Position numbers and translations under genes: made by a program. From Thuidium tamariscinum (Eukaryota; Streptophyta; Bryopsida; Hypnales; Thuidiaceae), in the NCBI GenBank assembly GCA_947034885.2, contig OZ019759.1, positions 1,676,501 through 1,740,500 of the forward strand: a DNA stretch of 64,000 bases. The letters are read 5' to 3'. This document shows, piece by piece, positions 33,034 to 46,186 of the stretch. Each line of letters starts with the position of its first letter. Position 1 is the first letter of the stretch. Below the pieces are notes generated by a model. The model saw only the letters and a program-made list of their open reading frames with translations, was not told the origin of the DNA and did no database searches.

Positions 33034-35820
33034 CACTAGTAGAAAAGAAGTGACCACCACAACAAAGAAAGAGCAAAAAACTACCCTGCTTGTTAACTCT
33101 TGGTTGTTGATTTGGTCACGTTGAGGCGGACATGTATTAACAAAAAACTGCTGAGTTATTGTTAAATTGAACAAAACTGAACAAATAAATGCTCATTGAT
33201 GCTTGCAAATTAATTGGGCACTTACATGAAGGTATTCAGTGCTATCTTTGGAAACTCAAATGAGATGCTCGACATGACATATAGTAATTTTAATATTTCA
33301 TGAAAAAATGTAATTTACATAACCTCATGCAGAAGTGAATGCCTTGTATGCTTCAATTGAAAATGACATTGGAAACAATTCTTTCTGTGGCAATGTGTTT
33401 CACGGACCTCAAATTCATTTTCCAATTCCCCATTGGAATATTAGTTCTTACAACAAATAGTGATAGATAGGTCTCTACTCTCCCGACAACTACATTGAAG
33501 ACAGAATATATATTACTTGTTTCTATTGACCTCTCAACTTCCAGAAAGATTTCTACCCAGTATTCGGAACTCAAAATACTATCTGCATCTACTACTTGCA
33601 TTTCTGATTCTGATTATAAGATCATCTAACATCGTTCACGGAGCTCACTTCATGACCTACAAGTACAGTGCATACTAAATTTGTCAACACTCAGTACTCA
33701 TGATTGCACAATTTTCCTTCACATACAAAACAGAATAACTTGCCATTGCATCTATATAAGTTCATGTCCGTTATAGTCAACTTGAACTTGGAGGAACGAG
33801 AGTCACTTCTATTTCTGTTCTCTCACGCTTCATTCAACTTTTACCTCAAGAAGCTTCCTATACTCCAAAATAAGTGTTCACCTGACTACCTTACTTTCAT
33901 CAAAATAGGAACACTGCAACCATCTCATCACAGCAATGGCAATCGCTACGGCTATGATTTCCCAAACATTGAAAGGACATATTCAAGTCACCTTTTTGCA
34001 TGAAGCATTCCTCCAACTTCAATAAGCAGACACTCTTGCAGAAACTCAAGTATAGCTATTTGCTGCACATCACATTCATTTCTTAAGACCTCTAATTACT
34101 AATTTGATCCTCACATTATTATTTCTTACCTTCTCTATGTCCTCAACATGCTAAACTCTGCCCCCGCATACCCTGTTGAAGATGAAATTTATTATCCTGC
34201 GCATCAAGGATGGACACTGTGAATTTCCTTCCGACAAAATACGTCCACCACTCAAGAACATGGCTTGGTTTACTAGAAACAATAAAAGCAATTGTCAATT
34301 GCAACTCCCACAAATTTTTACCCTTCACGAGGCTCAGAATACTAAGTCCACAAGTCCTGCGTGATTACAAAATCTTACCTCCACATTGCTTAATGATGAA
34401 AAAACATAAATTGTCCGCTACTGTCTACTAAGATATTGTGCGCCCTAATTTTTTTTCCAACAAGTCTTCGCTTTCACTTCTCACAACAATTTCTACTACC
34501 TCACAAAAAGCTCAAGATTTGCATTCATCGTGTTCCCCCCTTAATGGCCTCACTGTCTCTCCAATCATTTATGTTCATTCACTAAGTGAAATGATGCCCA
34601 CTTCCAATTGAGACTGACTTCACTCATTCTTCTAAATGCATCACCACTCACATTCTTCGAAACAGTTCTCTTGCATACTATTGAACAATAAAATTGCAAT
34701 AATTGAATTTGATTTCGATTTTCATTATTGACGTCAAGATAGGCCAGAAAAAACTACCTAAGTCGAATAACCATTTCTCACTCACGGAACACACTTGTCT
34801 GACATTATAGAATTCTTCAACTTTCACTCAATGAAGTCAAACATCACATTTCCATCATACCTTGACCTCTGAATAAAAAGCTTACCACCGAAAATCCTGG
34901 TCACCACGACAAATCGACCACCGAAGCCCTCGTTCGCAAACGCTATGATCATGCCTAGGTTGTAGTCTTCAACAACATCCTCCACTAACACCAAAGCACA
35001 AACTCAATTTCTAGCACTAGGACTGACAAATATTTCTAATCCCATGCAAGCATGCACTGATACACATACACTTCTGCTATGTGTTTACAATTCCAACAAC
35101 AGAATACCGATGTATAGAACCTTGTAAAACCACTCCCGCTACACCTCGCACTTTCTTTCATGAAAGCAAACTCCGTAAACACTAAAAACTAAGATTAAGC
35201 TATGTATCCAATCATTGATCACCTACTTCCTGTGGGACCCAAAACGGACTACTGTTTATAACTTACCTCTATGCATCCCAAACACATTCCCATCGTTATC
35301 AGCAAATGTCGCTATCACATACCTAGTTCGGAAAATCGGAAGCAGTGAATCCATCTACTGACAGGCGCTGCCCCTACCATCTTACAAAAACATTGCCACT
35401 GAACATGGCCCTCCTTCACACAGGATGACTCATTTTTTCCATCAAAAATGAGAACGCATTATATCAGCGGATAATTGCATGACCTCTGCTGATATGACTC
35501 GATACTAGAAGCAATATTTGTCAAGCTCAACTTATTCTCTTTTACTACCGCTCATACACCAACAGTATAACACAAGAAAAAACTATACTACGGAACTGGA
35601 AAATAAATTCACCAACAAATTTTGCAAACACTCAAAGACCTCTGACGAGACACTATTCAAATCATGTCTCATGCATACTCTTCACACGTCAGAAACCTTT
35701 TATAACAGCCTTCAAACAATTTGTGGTCAAATAGCCTTATACTTCCCTCTGACGTTTCAATACCTACCTTGACAAGCACATGGCATATATATGGTACCAA
35801 ATTCCACATGCTAACATAAA
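33034..35820. other. Less AT-rich region with unassigned gene-like fragments
   Basis: Composition differs from the gene-free AT-rich DNA to the left. Minus-strand open stretches such as 33353-33601 and one near 34880-34980 look protein-like but I could not assign them. They may be parts of the P5CS pseudogene's 3' flank, or other decayed insertions. Confidence 0.3.
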
Positions 35821-35829
35821 TTTTTTTGG

Positions 35830-38800
35830 GGGTACCCCAACAAGTATGTCTAACCTCTTTAGTCCGCACTAGTGGACCACGCAAAACAGCATGCGCATGA
35901 CCCATTCCCATTGCAGTCCAACTCTTGGGCATCTAAAAACTCATGATGCTATTGATCAGAATATAGACATGCACTTTGGATATTTGAAGCATGATCTAAG
36001 CGAACTTAGTTTGTTACGAACAAGTTCACTATTTCTTACAACATGGAATTACATTGACGGTTAAGTTCTTTCAAACTATTCCTAACGTCTCTAATAATTA
36101 AAAGTACCACTTTTCCTTGCAGAAAGCTTTAAGCTCCTTTAAAACATATTCTGTGTACAACTGAATTGCTTTCATGACTAGACAAACACACGATAATACT
36201 TACAATAGTCACCAACATCTCCTTCCAGAAATGAGTGCATCGCTTTTGATGGCGGCTGCAAGGTGTTGCTTCATGTATACCTAGACTAATGGTGCATGGT
36301 GGATTAAGTTCATGACTGAGCATTCCAAGATTAGGGACAATGAATAACCTCATTCCACGTCCACGGATTTCACTTCCATACTTCGATCCCCACGTTCACT
36401 TGTCCCGGAAGTTACAAACCTTCACTTCTAGTGTTACTGTAATAAATAGTGAAATAAAAGCTGGCGGTAAACATATATCATCCACGAAGTCGTCTACAAA
36501 ATTATCCTAACCTCCATCAATGTATGGTGAACAGCTTTGGAACTTAGACTGAACTGTTGCTCGCAGGAGTAACTCTGTAAGGGCCATTCATAATGCCAAA
36601 TGGAAGAGCCCTCACATTGTCTTCTCTAATGGGCAGATTTCTATGAGTACATTTCAGTGCAGCCTCCATTCACGGTAAGCCAAGAATGACATCAGCCAAT
36701 CATAGTTCAAGATGTTTGTGATGATTATGAGAAATTACCTATCCACATGATGAAGAAAGATATCCAGAGTTCATTGATCTCCCGCCACTATGGAATGTGT
36801 TTGGGTGCTGTAACAACCACATCATCACAAGAATTTTAGAACCTCTACATATTTTCCATAACCATGAAATCAGGGAAACTAATGGGATACTATTGTTACA
36901 GATACCTGTTTCGTAATATCCTGCGTCCCATTCTCATGCATGTGATCAATAGCTGCATGGACAGACTTCACAACCTCGACAGTGCAAGACAAAGCGCTGT
37001 ATTCATTGTGGAAGCTGATAGCTCTTGGGAGTTTCAACAATTTTGACGCTCTTGCCCCTCCGTACAGGGTCACATTTGCAATGCAACCAAGAAGGTAATG
37101 TGAAGATACAAGTGAAGCACTCTTGTGAACTAACATCTAAACTAAAGTGAGTCATTGAGATGAACGCAGTTCAATAGGAGTAATGGATTCAAAAGATTCT
37201 ACAATCCTGGGACTTAAATATGGTTGCGACAACTAACAAAGCTATTTGGTCATGACTTAAAAAAATGTGGTTACAAACCAGCACTTTGTGAAGCACAATT
37301 CAGAATCTCCAAACCAGTAGTTCCAACCAAATCTTCGTGAACAAGTAATGTTTATTGCAATATACAACAACACACAGCACTATCCGTTCAATCGCAAAAT
37401 CTCTCAAATCAAAATTGGTATACCGCCCACAATAGTAATCATGTTAAAGAATCTCCACCATGTGGTAGTCGACAAGTCTAATGACATCCAATTCAAGCTT
37501 ACCAAGGCATTGCACGATGTAGGGTTGTCTACTTTTGAGTCCAGCACAATCCTTTCAACTCTGCCTACATCAGCAGCCTTGGCAACAAAGACATGGCACA
37601 CTGCATTGGCATAGTAAGGATTGGTTAGGGCCAATCAAAACTTAGACATAGAACACTACACCTGTACCTTTTAGAAGCCATGTTGGTCTATAGAAGAGAA
37701 CAAATGAGACAATACAAAAAGGTACTGTAATACAGGGTCCACAAGGATATAGAACCTACACCTTCTCCATCACTGGTTTACATAAACTAGAAATATCAAA
37801 ATACTAATGTGCCTAGTGAAGAGCAACACAGCTCTGCATGAAGGAGAACAAATTTACAGAACTTACAATCTACCCATATAAACCGTAATGCCTTATGTAC
37901 GTCGGCATTCAATCGTACTGCTTCCTTTCCACCCTTCAACAACAGTCCATTTCCATTGCAAATTGATGGAAATGCTACCTGATCACAAGCAACACCTTTG
38001 TCATGTACACTAGTCATGATAGGAGTCCAAGTAGAGCATAATATACACATCAGGATACTTGATAAAAATACAAATCAACACTAAATGTAACCCTCAAAGT
38101 ACAGAGAACAGCATGTACGGTTCAGACATATTTGGACTTGAGCATCAGGGAGAGACTCAAACACAACCAAGACAACTCCCGTAGGACAAGAATTCCTCTC
38201 TGGTATCAAAGCCTTCACCAACCTCAATTTCTGGACATTCAAGATGAGGGGTAAGTATTGAAAAATTCTATTATCCTTAACATGCACACAATTGTCATAG
38301 TCGAAAATCTACTTCTCAATTTTCAATATTTCGGGCTCTCATCAATCAAGTTTTTTTCTATAAAAAGTTTAAAAATGATGAGATAACAATTTCATTTCCT
38401 ACAAAAATAACCCCCAGTGGAAATGTACCACTTCAGTTAAGACCTCCAGTTACATCTCAGTGTTCTTGAGTGGCAAATGACTAACAGGCCTTAAGAAATT
38501 GAGTTCATTCCAGACGTTTTGATATACTTTACTAAAGGTGTTACCACAACAATTATTCTTGAGGCACACTTTTGCTCAATGCGCTTCAAAACTTCATCCA
38601 TAGGCTCCTTCATGTTTGCCAAAAAACCGAGAGCTCGCCAGTCATGCAATTTCTGAAATAGGAGTAAATTGAGGTACAAGTAATCATAGATATTACATTA
38701 CCTACAATCCATTCTTCGACGTCACAGCAAAGCGTCGTGAAGTAGAGAGTGTCCACTTGCAATGGAGATAGAAAAAGCATTCCGGAAACCCGATAGTAAA

Positions 38801-39960
38801 AAACTGCAGAAACCGGTAAAACCAATTGCACCTAAACAACAAAATCTCACCTTCGTAGGCTTAATAGTGAACCGATCAATCAAAGATCTAGAGATCCCAC
38901 TCGACTGTGTAAGTTCCACGTCTACATTGTTCTCAATCTTTATCTTAGCTTCATTCGCGAGCAAGGCACTTGCTATCATGTGCATTATTGAATATCTCTC
39001 CTCAGATGTGGGACTCTGTTCACTCCATCCACTAAAGCAACAAATAAATTACATTCGAAACTCGGTATTGTAACCTTCAAATACTAGAATATCCTTTCAT
39101 GTGTTTCACTAAGAACCTAATAAACTCCATCCATAGTGAGAATGATGATGAGTACTATGCATGTATATCATCAAAGGATTATTGGAAGGAGGGTTTCCAT
39201 CACAAATTGAGAAATAGAAGACTGCGCAAACATGGCATATATGCTCTCTCTCATTGATACAGGTCAATCTCATGATTTCTCTAAGGAAGAAAATGGAATA
39301 TAGGCAAGCCTTATCTGAATTCGAAACATTGTTAATGGCTTGCACACGGAGAGCTAAAAAGAGATGGTCAAACCTGGAAGCAGCGGCCTCCATCCCTACA
39401 AGCAACAACCATATCACTAGAAGTAGTTATTTTCTGATCAACCTAAAGATGAGCATCCTTGTGGAAGAGACTTTAGAGAGTCCCAATGTGATCTCCCATA
39501 ACCCGCTGTAAGCCATCTGTGCCACATCTACTTCTTCCCTAAAGGCCAACAAAGATCAATAGCGAGTTGGCAATATCTGGAAGAAAATAATAAGAATTAC
39601 TTACATCGCTTGAGGTAAAAGGAATAGAGAAAAACAGACTTGGAGATAACAACAGGAATTTCGACTAAAGCATCTTGCCAGGCAGCATACACCTGGGCAG
39701 TCATGCCTCCTATACCCACTCTCGATTTTGTACCACAAGTGACCACATCGTTGTGCCTTTCCTTCAAGTATGTATGAATCAATCGCCACTTCGGTTCACT
39801 TTGAGGACCCGTCCACAGCCCTTCCACATCACTCATAAGAACCAGGAGGTCTGCTTGATTCTCAGGCGCTAAAATTGAAGCCAAGCTATCGTTGTTACAA
39901 AAAATTCTAGTTGCATTCTCTTCGTAAGACAATTCCCGCATGAACAGAAAATGAACTAAT
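35830..39960 (-). pseudogene. P5CS: P5CS (delta-1-pyrroline-5-carboxylate synthase) pseudogene
   Basis: P5CS makes glutamate semialdehyde from glutamate, the first step of proline synthesis. It fuses a glutamate 5-kinase (GK) to a gamma-glutamyl-phosphate reductase (GPR). Minus-strand exons in order: about 39960-39640 (GK: NNDSLASILAPE, LMSDVEGLW, SRVGIGGMTA), 39520-39374, 39015-38851 (LANEAKIKIENNVDVE), 38652-38570, 38230 to about 38136 (VVLVVFESLPDA), 37978 to about 37884 (GNGLLLKGGKEA), 37600-37503 (with the CNA catalytic-Cys motif), 37136-36906 (VTLYGGARAS), and about 35920-35830 (HAHAVLRGP-like). Splice signals often match P5CS exon borders. Damage: a 9-bp insertion with TAA at 39473-39475 inside GTL-FHKDAHL, Trp to TAG at 39443-39445, loss of conserved residues (FWDND is FCNND), and no recognisable GK N-terminus. 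I therefore call it dead. Confidence 0.82.
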
Positions 39961-42460
39961 GCTAAAGGAAGATGTAGACTCCTACAGTCGCCATGCTTTC
40001 TGTACATTTGACAATCAATCCTCAACTTCCTCTGTCATTGCAAGGTAATCATTGAATGGGCTAGTGGAATTCCGATTCTGAATCACCGACTTCACACAAC
40101 GAAAATCAACGCAACAAACAATGTCTTGGACGATACATGAAATAAGTACTTTCAATTTATCTAGTAAATGAAATCCAAAAATGAACACTCACTTGCACCC
40201 TAAACTACACCTTCTACCTAGACCATGCATTCCTCTGCTTAAATGATCAGTTTGCCACCTCTTCACATAGACACAATGGCCGACAATCCAAAACAGGGCT
40301 GCACAACATAACTATTAATGAGAAATTGAAGCCAAAGAAAACAGGGACACTCTGAAATATTTCACTACGATGTAGGCTTTGGTACATATTAAAACAAAAC
40401 CATCTTTCCCTCTAGACGTATTCACTGTCCTAAACCAATACGGAAGACCAACAGAATTCCAGCAGTCACGTATTGTATACAGAAGGTACACAACAAACTC
40501 TTTATAAAGTATATCTAGGATATGCAGTACGATTTACAAACAAAGAGCACTGACCACCTTTACCTTTGTTAATGCCAACTTATTCTGTCACCGATGTAGT
40601 CTACTACACTATTTCGGCAACACAACAACAAACACTTTCAACAACAAACATTAACAGCTTCATTACTTTACTTCTATATGTATGAAAACTGATCAGGTCC
40701 CTGCACTTTGAGTACTCTCATTACACTCTACAGCTTTGTGTACTGTTGAGACTTCATTGTCCTCTCCCCCTAGCCTTCTTGGAATTAAGGTAGCACTTCT
40801 ACTCCCGGAACTGTTCTTCACGTTTTTCCTTTCCCCAGTCATCACTGCCATTGTTTTCTTTGCTGGAATAGCACTCTACAAGAACACAATTTGTCATTCA
40901 CTGAGCTATATTATGAGTGCTTACTATGCATACAAGAATAATACACCACAGACTATAATTAACAATGACAAAGTTCCAACTTCCACAGATACTTCAAATT
41001 CACAGGACTGAAAATCCTTACTTCAAATCCAGCATTGCCGTCAACTGCTACTACGTGAATTCCACATCTCTATGCTCTTCGAGAAGAAGATCCCTTTTCA
41101 CTGCCACCTCATAGACTTTCCAGTTTCGCTTCTAGTCTTGCGATGTAATCATCCCTAGACAACTGCTTCTTCACAACAAGTTCTTTTCCAGTGTGCATAG
41201 AAGATGGAATTGGAACACTCTCCGCGTGGACGATAGGCATCCGAACACCTCGCTCTTCCATCTTCAAAGTACAAATACAACGCAACATCTGTTTCTTTCA
41301 GATATCAAACTTCTCTAAAATGATTAACAACGGACACCAAAAGCATGACCATGATTACTGTCCACATTTGTGCTACTATGTCTACACATATTATTATCAC
41401 TTTTGTAGACATCCTTTGAGGTCAATGGGTTTTTGACTCCATACCACCACATGTGGACAAATATCCATGACTACAAAAAAAAGGCAAGTTCATTGCCAAG
41501 TGTTCTTCTGTGAATTCCCTATAATCCCTAATTTACATCGTATCATATCTATACTTCCCAACATGCATTCAAACTATTCGTAAAGAAAATTCTGCAATCA
41601 CACTTTGACATAAACAAGAACTTGCGTAATAGAATTCCTAAAATACAACATCAATTAACTTAATGTTCCACTTCTTAATCAATATGTGACTTGTACAGAC
41701 ATCGCTATCTTCTTTGTTCAAGTTGTCCGTTGTTAACATCTTCCGACTTATAAAATCGTTTCAACTTTCACAATAAATTCATCAAAGACTTGAGGTCTTT
41801 GAATAAGCCCTATTCGGCCGTTGACTTCAGCACTTCCATGCTCATTCGCAATTATTTCCAACTACGGACCATTCATGCAAACTTTAGTAGCACTTATCGT
41901 GACCTTGAAAATCAAGGACTTCGAAGAGAAGTATTTCTATAACAACCACACATGTTCTTCTTATGTCAAACTACAATGTCTTTGATTAATTAATATCAAA
42001 ACACATAACAAACTCATCTAGCAACACAAATCTTCAATGCACGAAAATAGAGACATGCTTAGATGTGTACTTCCATATGTCCTCGTCGTTGCCACTTGCG
42101 TCTGCCGTCATAAGAGAAGTCGCTACTATATTCTTCGGACCCATTACAGTGTTTTCTCACTTCCACCAAGTCTTCCTCCGAAACTTGATGAACATGTCTC
42201 TTTCCGTGTAATTGTATACTTCTATTTCTTTCCTTTTTTTTTCCGTAACCTTTCGGTCTTTCCATTTCTTCTCTAACTTCGTCAAAGTCTGGTGACCTTT
42301 CATAAAGTTCCCTCAGTCGTTTTCGTATTCCAATAATACCAATTGAACCCGTCTTGCCCAATGTCTTCCGACATGAATTTGCATAACGTGCATGTATTGT
42401 TTTGTCCTCCCGTTGCCTACTTGTCGTAGCACAAGAAAGCACAATTCCTTCTTTAAGGTG
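39961..42460. other. Region upstream of the P5CS pseudogene, unassigned
   Basis: The missing GK N-terminal exons should lie here, but I could not find them. A minus-strand stretch ending near 41118 (containing SRDDYIARLEAKLES then stop, from about 41265) and one at 42059-42442 (127 codons, Arg/Lys/Glu-rich) look like coding remnants of unknown origin. No complete gene is supported. Confidence 0.35.
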
Positions 42461-42469
42461 TTAGAATGT

Positions 42470-45400
42470 ACTAAGTTAACCTTAAAGTGACTCGTGTATC
42501 GTTCCCAAAGGATTTGGTCGGAAGTTTACGAAAGACCGGAATACGTTAGTGGTTACCACAACAAAACCCAAACAAAGAATGATCCGGTCTCGGTCTAAGA
42601 TTTTCCTAGAATTTACTTTGGACCGTACATGAGATCAATCCTCTGACTGCAGAGAGTTTCTTCTCCACTTATACTATCATATTTAGAGTTTTCTTACTTA
42701 CTCACTCTGAAGATGGGAATGGAGATCGGAAACTAAGATTCTGGTCTGGTCCCTAAATAAATAACCAAGTGTAGGTTTAACCTCTGTAACAAGAGGGGTC
42801 TGCTCTTTTGGGCGTTTTAGGAAGGAAGCTTATTCCTACCCTTCAAGTTTTAAAGTGTCAGAAGTTCCACTGTAAAGAAAAATGAACTAATCCTAATCAG
42901 ACCGGAATACTTCACAACTAGACCGGAACTGATCCGGTCCAGCAGGTCACGCAAGCACTCTTGCCTATTCCTGACAAATACTACAATGACAGATTACTAA
43001 GTTAGTCTAAGTCCTGGCAGAACAAGGGCGGTAGCTTGCGTACGAGAGCTAGATTCCTCACTAGTCCTTCTTTCCTCTAAAGAGACCGGATCACCTTTCA
43101 GTTGGCATTTGGCCGGACACTCCCGATCTCAAACCCAGACTTTATGAGTATCTATCTCTACTGAGTACTCCCCAGACCTGTTCCGGAACACACTATGAGA
43201 TCCCACGCAAATTCCCTATCAAAACCGAGTTCACTTTAAGTCCAGAGACCGGATAAACTAGGCATCCGGGCACACACTCATCCACACAAGGCTGCAATCT
43301 TAACTGTCGCGACAAGACTTTGACAAGGTCCAACGTACATAGTCCACTTCAGAGTGAATCAGAAGGGTTCTGACTTGTATTTGCAACACAAAAACTTGTG
43401 AAAGTAAGATAACATAATGCGTGCCCGGATTCAATTACAAACCGGGTTTAAATACTAAACTACGAGTATAACCTAAAAGTGCAGGTGGAATCAATACCAA
43501 CCCCAGAGAATGCCACGTGACATTCCTTCACAACTTGGGCGGGTTGACTTCCACAAAACTCCAAACATACCAACAAAATAGGATCTCAGATCCTACAAAT
43601 CCGGATCCGGTCTAAGTTCAAAACTTCTACTCTAAATATAACCTGCTTTGGCTAAAGGTTAGCCGCCTTTCCTATCTACCTGATATCAATGCCCCCTACT
43701 TCCTCGGCCGCTTGATAGGCGAGGCACCTTTCCGGGCTGGTTGTTTCTTTCCGGCCGAAGACCGGTACATCTTGACTGGCTTGGGTCTTGGCTTGGCCTT
43801 ACCCCGCGCCTTGGCCCGACTCTTCTTTGTCTCTGCCAGTGCCTGGTCCGCGTTAGAGTACTGGTCCGACTCATCACCGGAGTCGGTCTCCTCCTCCGAG
43901 TCCTCATCTTCCTCTTCTGACTCATCGTCCTCCTCTTCTACCCGGGCCTTCCGCTTTACCGTCGGTGTCTCCGTGTTCTTCCTCTTGAGCAATCCGGTGA
44001 TGGGCGGATGGTGGATTGCCTTGCTTTGTGGAGTCAGCTCCTCCACTCTCTCAACAATCCGGACTGGGCCCTTGCTTGGCGATCCGGATCTAGATCTGGT
44101 CTTCACTATCGGGCGGACCTGAACCACCGTCTTCACCACCTCCCCGGTCTTTTGTTGCACAATCACCGTTGGTGACGATTTGCTTGGGGACTCGCCGACC
44201 AAGTCTATGAACTTGGTCTCCCTCCGTGGCGGCGAAGTCCCTCTGGCAACCTCCTGTAGCACACATGGCTCCGGTTCCGGTCCCTTAGACCTCTCAGGCT
44301 CCGATGCTTTAGGTTCTTCAATCCCGGTCCGTTGAATGAGTTCCTCCATCACTATCTCGGACTTCCTTTCTTCCTCCCTCGCAGGCTCGGTCACTACAGC
44401 TTCCTCCGCAACTGTAGCTGGTGGAGGCTGCGTCTTCGGCTGCTCCTCCTCCATCTTCTGCTTTTCCGGTCTCAAGATCGGAATGGAGCTCACCTGGACC
44501 TTGGTGACGACCGCTCGCCACTTCTCCAGTGCCGCCTGAGTGGAAAGTCGCTTCTCCTCGTCCAACTCCTCTTGCTTTTGGTGAAGCTCCTTCTTCAGGG
44601 CTGAGACCTGATTAGTTAGCCGGGTCACTTCTCCCTTGTCCCAACCCTCATGCACCTCCCGGATCAACTCCCCCAAGTTCTCCATGACTTTGGAGGGCGG
44701 AACATTGCCCAAGGCTCTGCACAACCCTTGCAATACCTTCCTCTCTTCTAGGTGGTGCCTCTTGAAGTCATCTAGGTTCTGAATGATCCTCATCAAGGGG
44801 GCCTGGTCCCAAACCAGATCTGCTCCTTGGGTCCCCACTGTAACTACAGGGTTCTTCAGTGGTAGGCTATCTCCCCCTACCTCTGGTTCCTCCTTTCTCT
44901 CCTGGAGTTCCCCCTGTTGCTCATCCTGACCCTCTCCCTCTAAGATATCATCATCCTGGTCCTTATCCGCCTCCGGGTTCTCTATGTTGTATTCAATCAT
45001 GGCCGCCCCCACCTCGTAGGCCTCTCTCTCATTCTCCTTTAAGAGGTCTAACAAGTGGTACAAGTGAAACAAGAATGGTGAAATGGGGGAGGGTTTTGAC
45101 TTCCCAATCCCATTCACCATCTTAAACATCTGGTCCCGCATCACTCACCCCCAATCTATCTTCCGGTCTCCCAAAAGCGCACCAAAAATGGTGTTGGCTA
45201 TGGTGACCGTGATCCTACTCGGCCTATCCAAGTTGAAGATTGCCATCATAAATTGAAGCAACCTCCGGTGTCTAAGCGAGATGCACTCCGTCACCGTGAA
45301 GCCATCCTTCAGGTTCGTGGGTCTCCGAAACTTACCCAGGTGGAATTTGTCCGTCCGAAAGGCCACCGCATCTCCGCCTTACTCGAACGCGTACACCTTG

Positions 45401-46110
45401 CGCCACATTGCCGCGTTCCACTCTCTAGGTAGCGCCTGGACCGTCCCCTTCCACTCGTTGGTCTGGTCGTCCAGCAACTCCACCACCATCTCCTCGTCCT
45501 TGAGGTTCCACGGACAAGCTAGAAATCCCTCGCACCCCATTTGCTTGAGGTCTTCCTCCAGCTCCAGCTTATCTTGTGCATTCGAGGGCATGACCGGATT
45601 GACATTCCGGAAGGCTAGAATCACATCCTCCTACACCTCACTCGCCATCGCTCGCTCCTTGCTTGCGCTAACTAGACGAGGTCCAACTTGATTGACCTAA
45701 CCGCGCTCAATAATCTCACCACAATTCTAAGGATGGTCACTCAAATCTGCACCAGACCGGATTGACAGACCGTCTCCCTCTTTCCTCTCTCTACAGACCG
45801 GATACGTTCTCTCTCTTTGCTAGAAGACCCTTTCTCGATTTGTGTGTAAGAAAGTGGCAGGACCTGGCCCTACTCTTTGGTCTTATACTTTCCCCCCAAC
45901 GTTAATTACTGACCGTTAGGTTTAAATGTTCCTGGTCACATGGGAGAGTTCCCGACGATCCCTAGACTCGGTAGCCACTCATTGCCTATCCGGTCTCGGT
46001 CGCTAGGTTGGTCGTGTCCGAATTCTTACTCTGTCCCTTAACGCATTTTTTCTATTTCCGATCTATGGTTTTCCGGTTTCCGGTCTTAGACCTAATTGTA
46101 TGTTAGACTA
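42470..46110 (-). mobile_element. Second non-autonomous LTR-type element relic (minus strand)
   Basis: A minus-strand copy related to the left element. It has a leader with a TATA-like AGTATAAGA motif near 45880, one long gag-like frame (45648-43696), and a tail down to about 42470 rich in the words GGTCT, CCGGT and GATCCGG. No pol motifs were seen. The element ends are not defined because I could not identify matching LTRs. Borders are set from the change in composition and the start of the neighbouring exon at 46363. Confidence 0.5.
43696..45648 (-). pseudogene. Gag-like protein, one 651-codon frame with three in-frame stops
   Basis: From ATG at 45648 one frame runs 651 codons to the stop at 43696. 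It is broken only by TAG (45631-45633), TAA (45379-45381) and TGA (45145-45147); the last 482 codons from 45144 are uninterrupted. The product has an N-terminal globular region (motifs MGCEG, TIANTIFG, FHLY), an acidic stretch, a Glu/Lys/Gln coiled-coil-like segment, then a Pro/Ser/Glu-rich and very acidic region (EEEDDESEEEDEDSEEETD), and a basic tail (KARGKAKPRPKP...). A basic, disordered C-terminus would fit nucleic-acid binding. It is a relative of the 627-2640 relic; no known domain was recognised. Confidence 0.6.
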
Positions 46111-46186
46111 CTAAAACAAAAAAAAAATGGGGATTGAATAGATCCCTTTTTCCCGTATTTTGTTTAGAAACCTACTTAGGTGATTT

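Noticed and set aside
33034-33060. CACTAGTAGAAAAGAAG next to the inverted LTR, looking like a CACTA end
   Set aside because: No matching inward TAGTG end with similar sequence was found further right, so the P5CS region cannot be shown to be a captured CACTA cargo.
37404-37634. Minus-strand frame first suspected to be reverse transcriptase
   Set aside because: The sequence matches the P5CS region around the catalytic Cys (CHVF...CNA) with proper splice borders, not an RT motif.
42059-42442. Minus-strand frame of 127 codons, Arg/Lys/Glu-rich
   Set aside because: No domain recognised, adjacent to decayed element sequence; kept only as an unassigned remnant.
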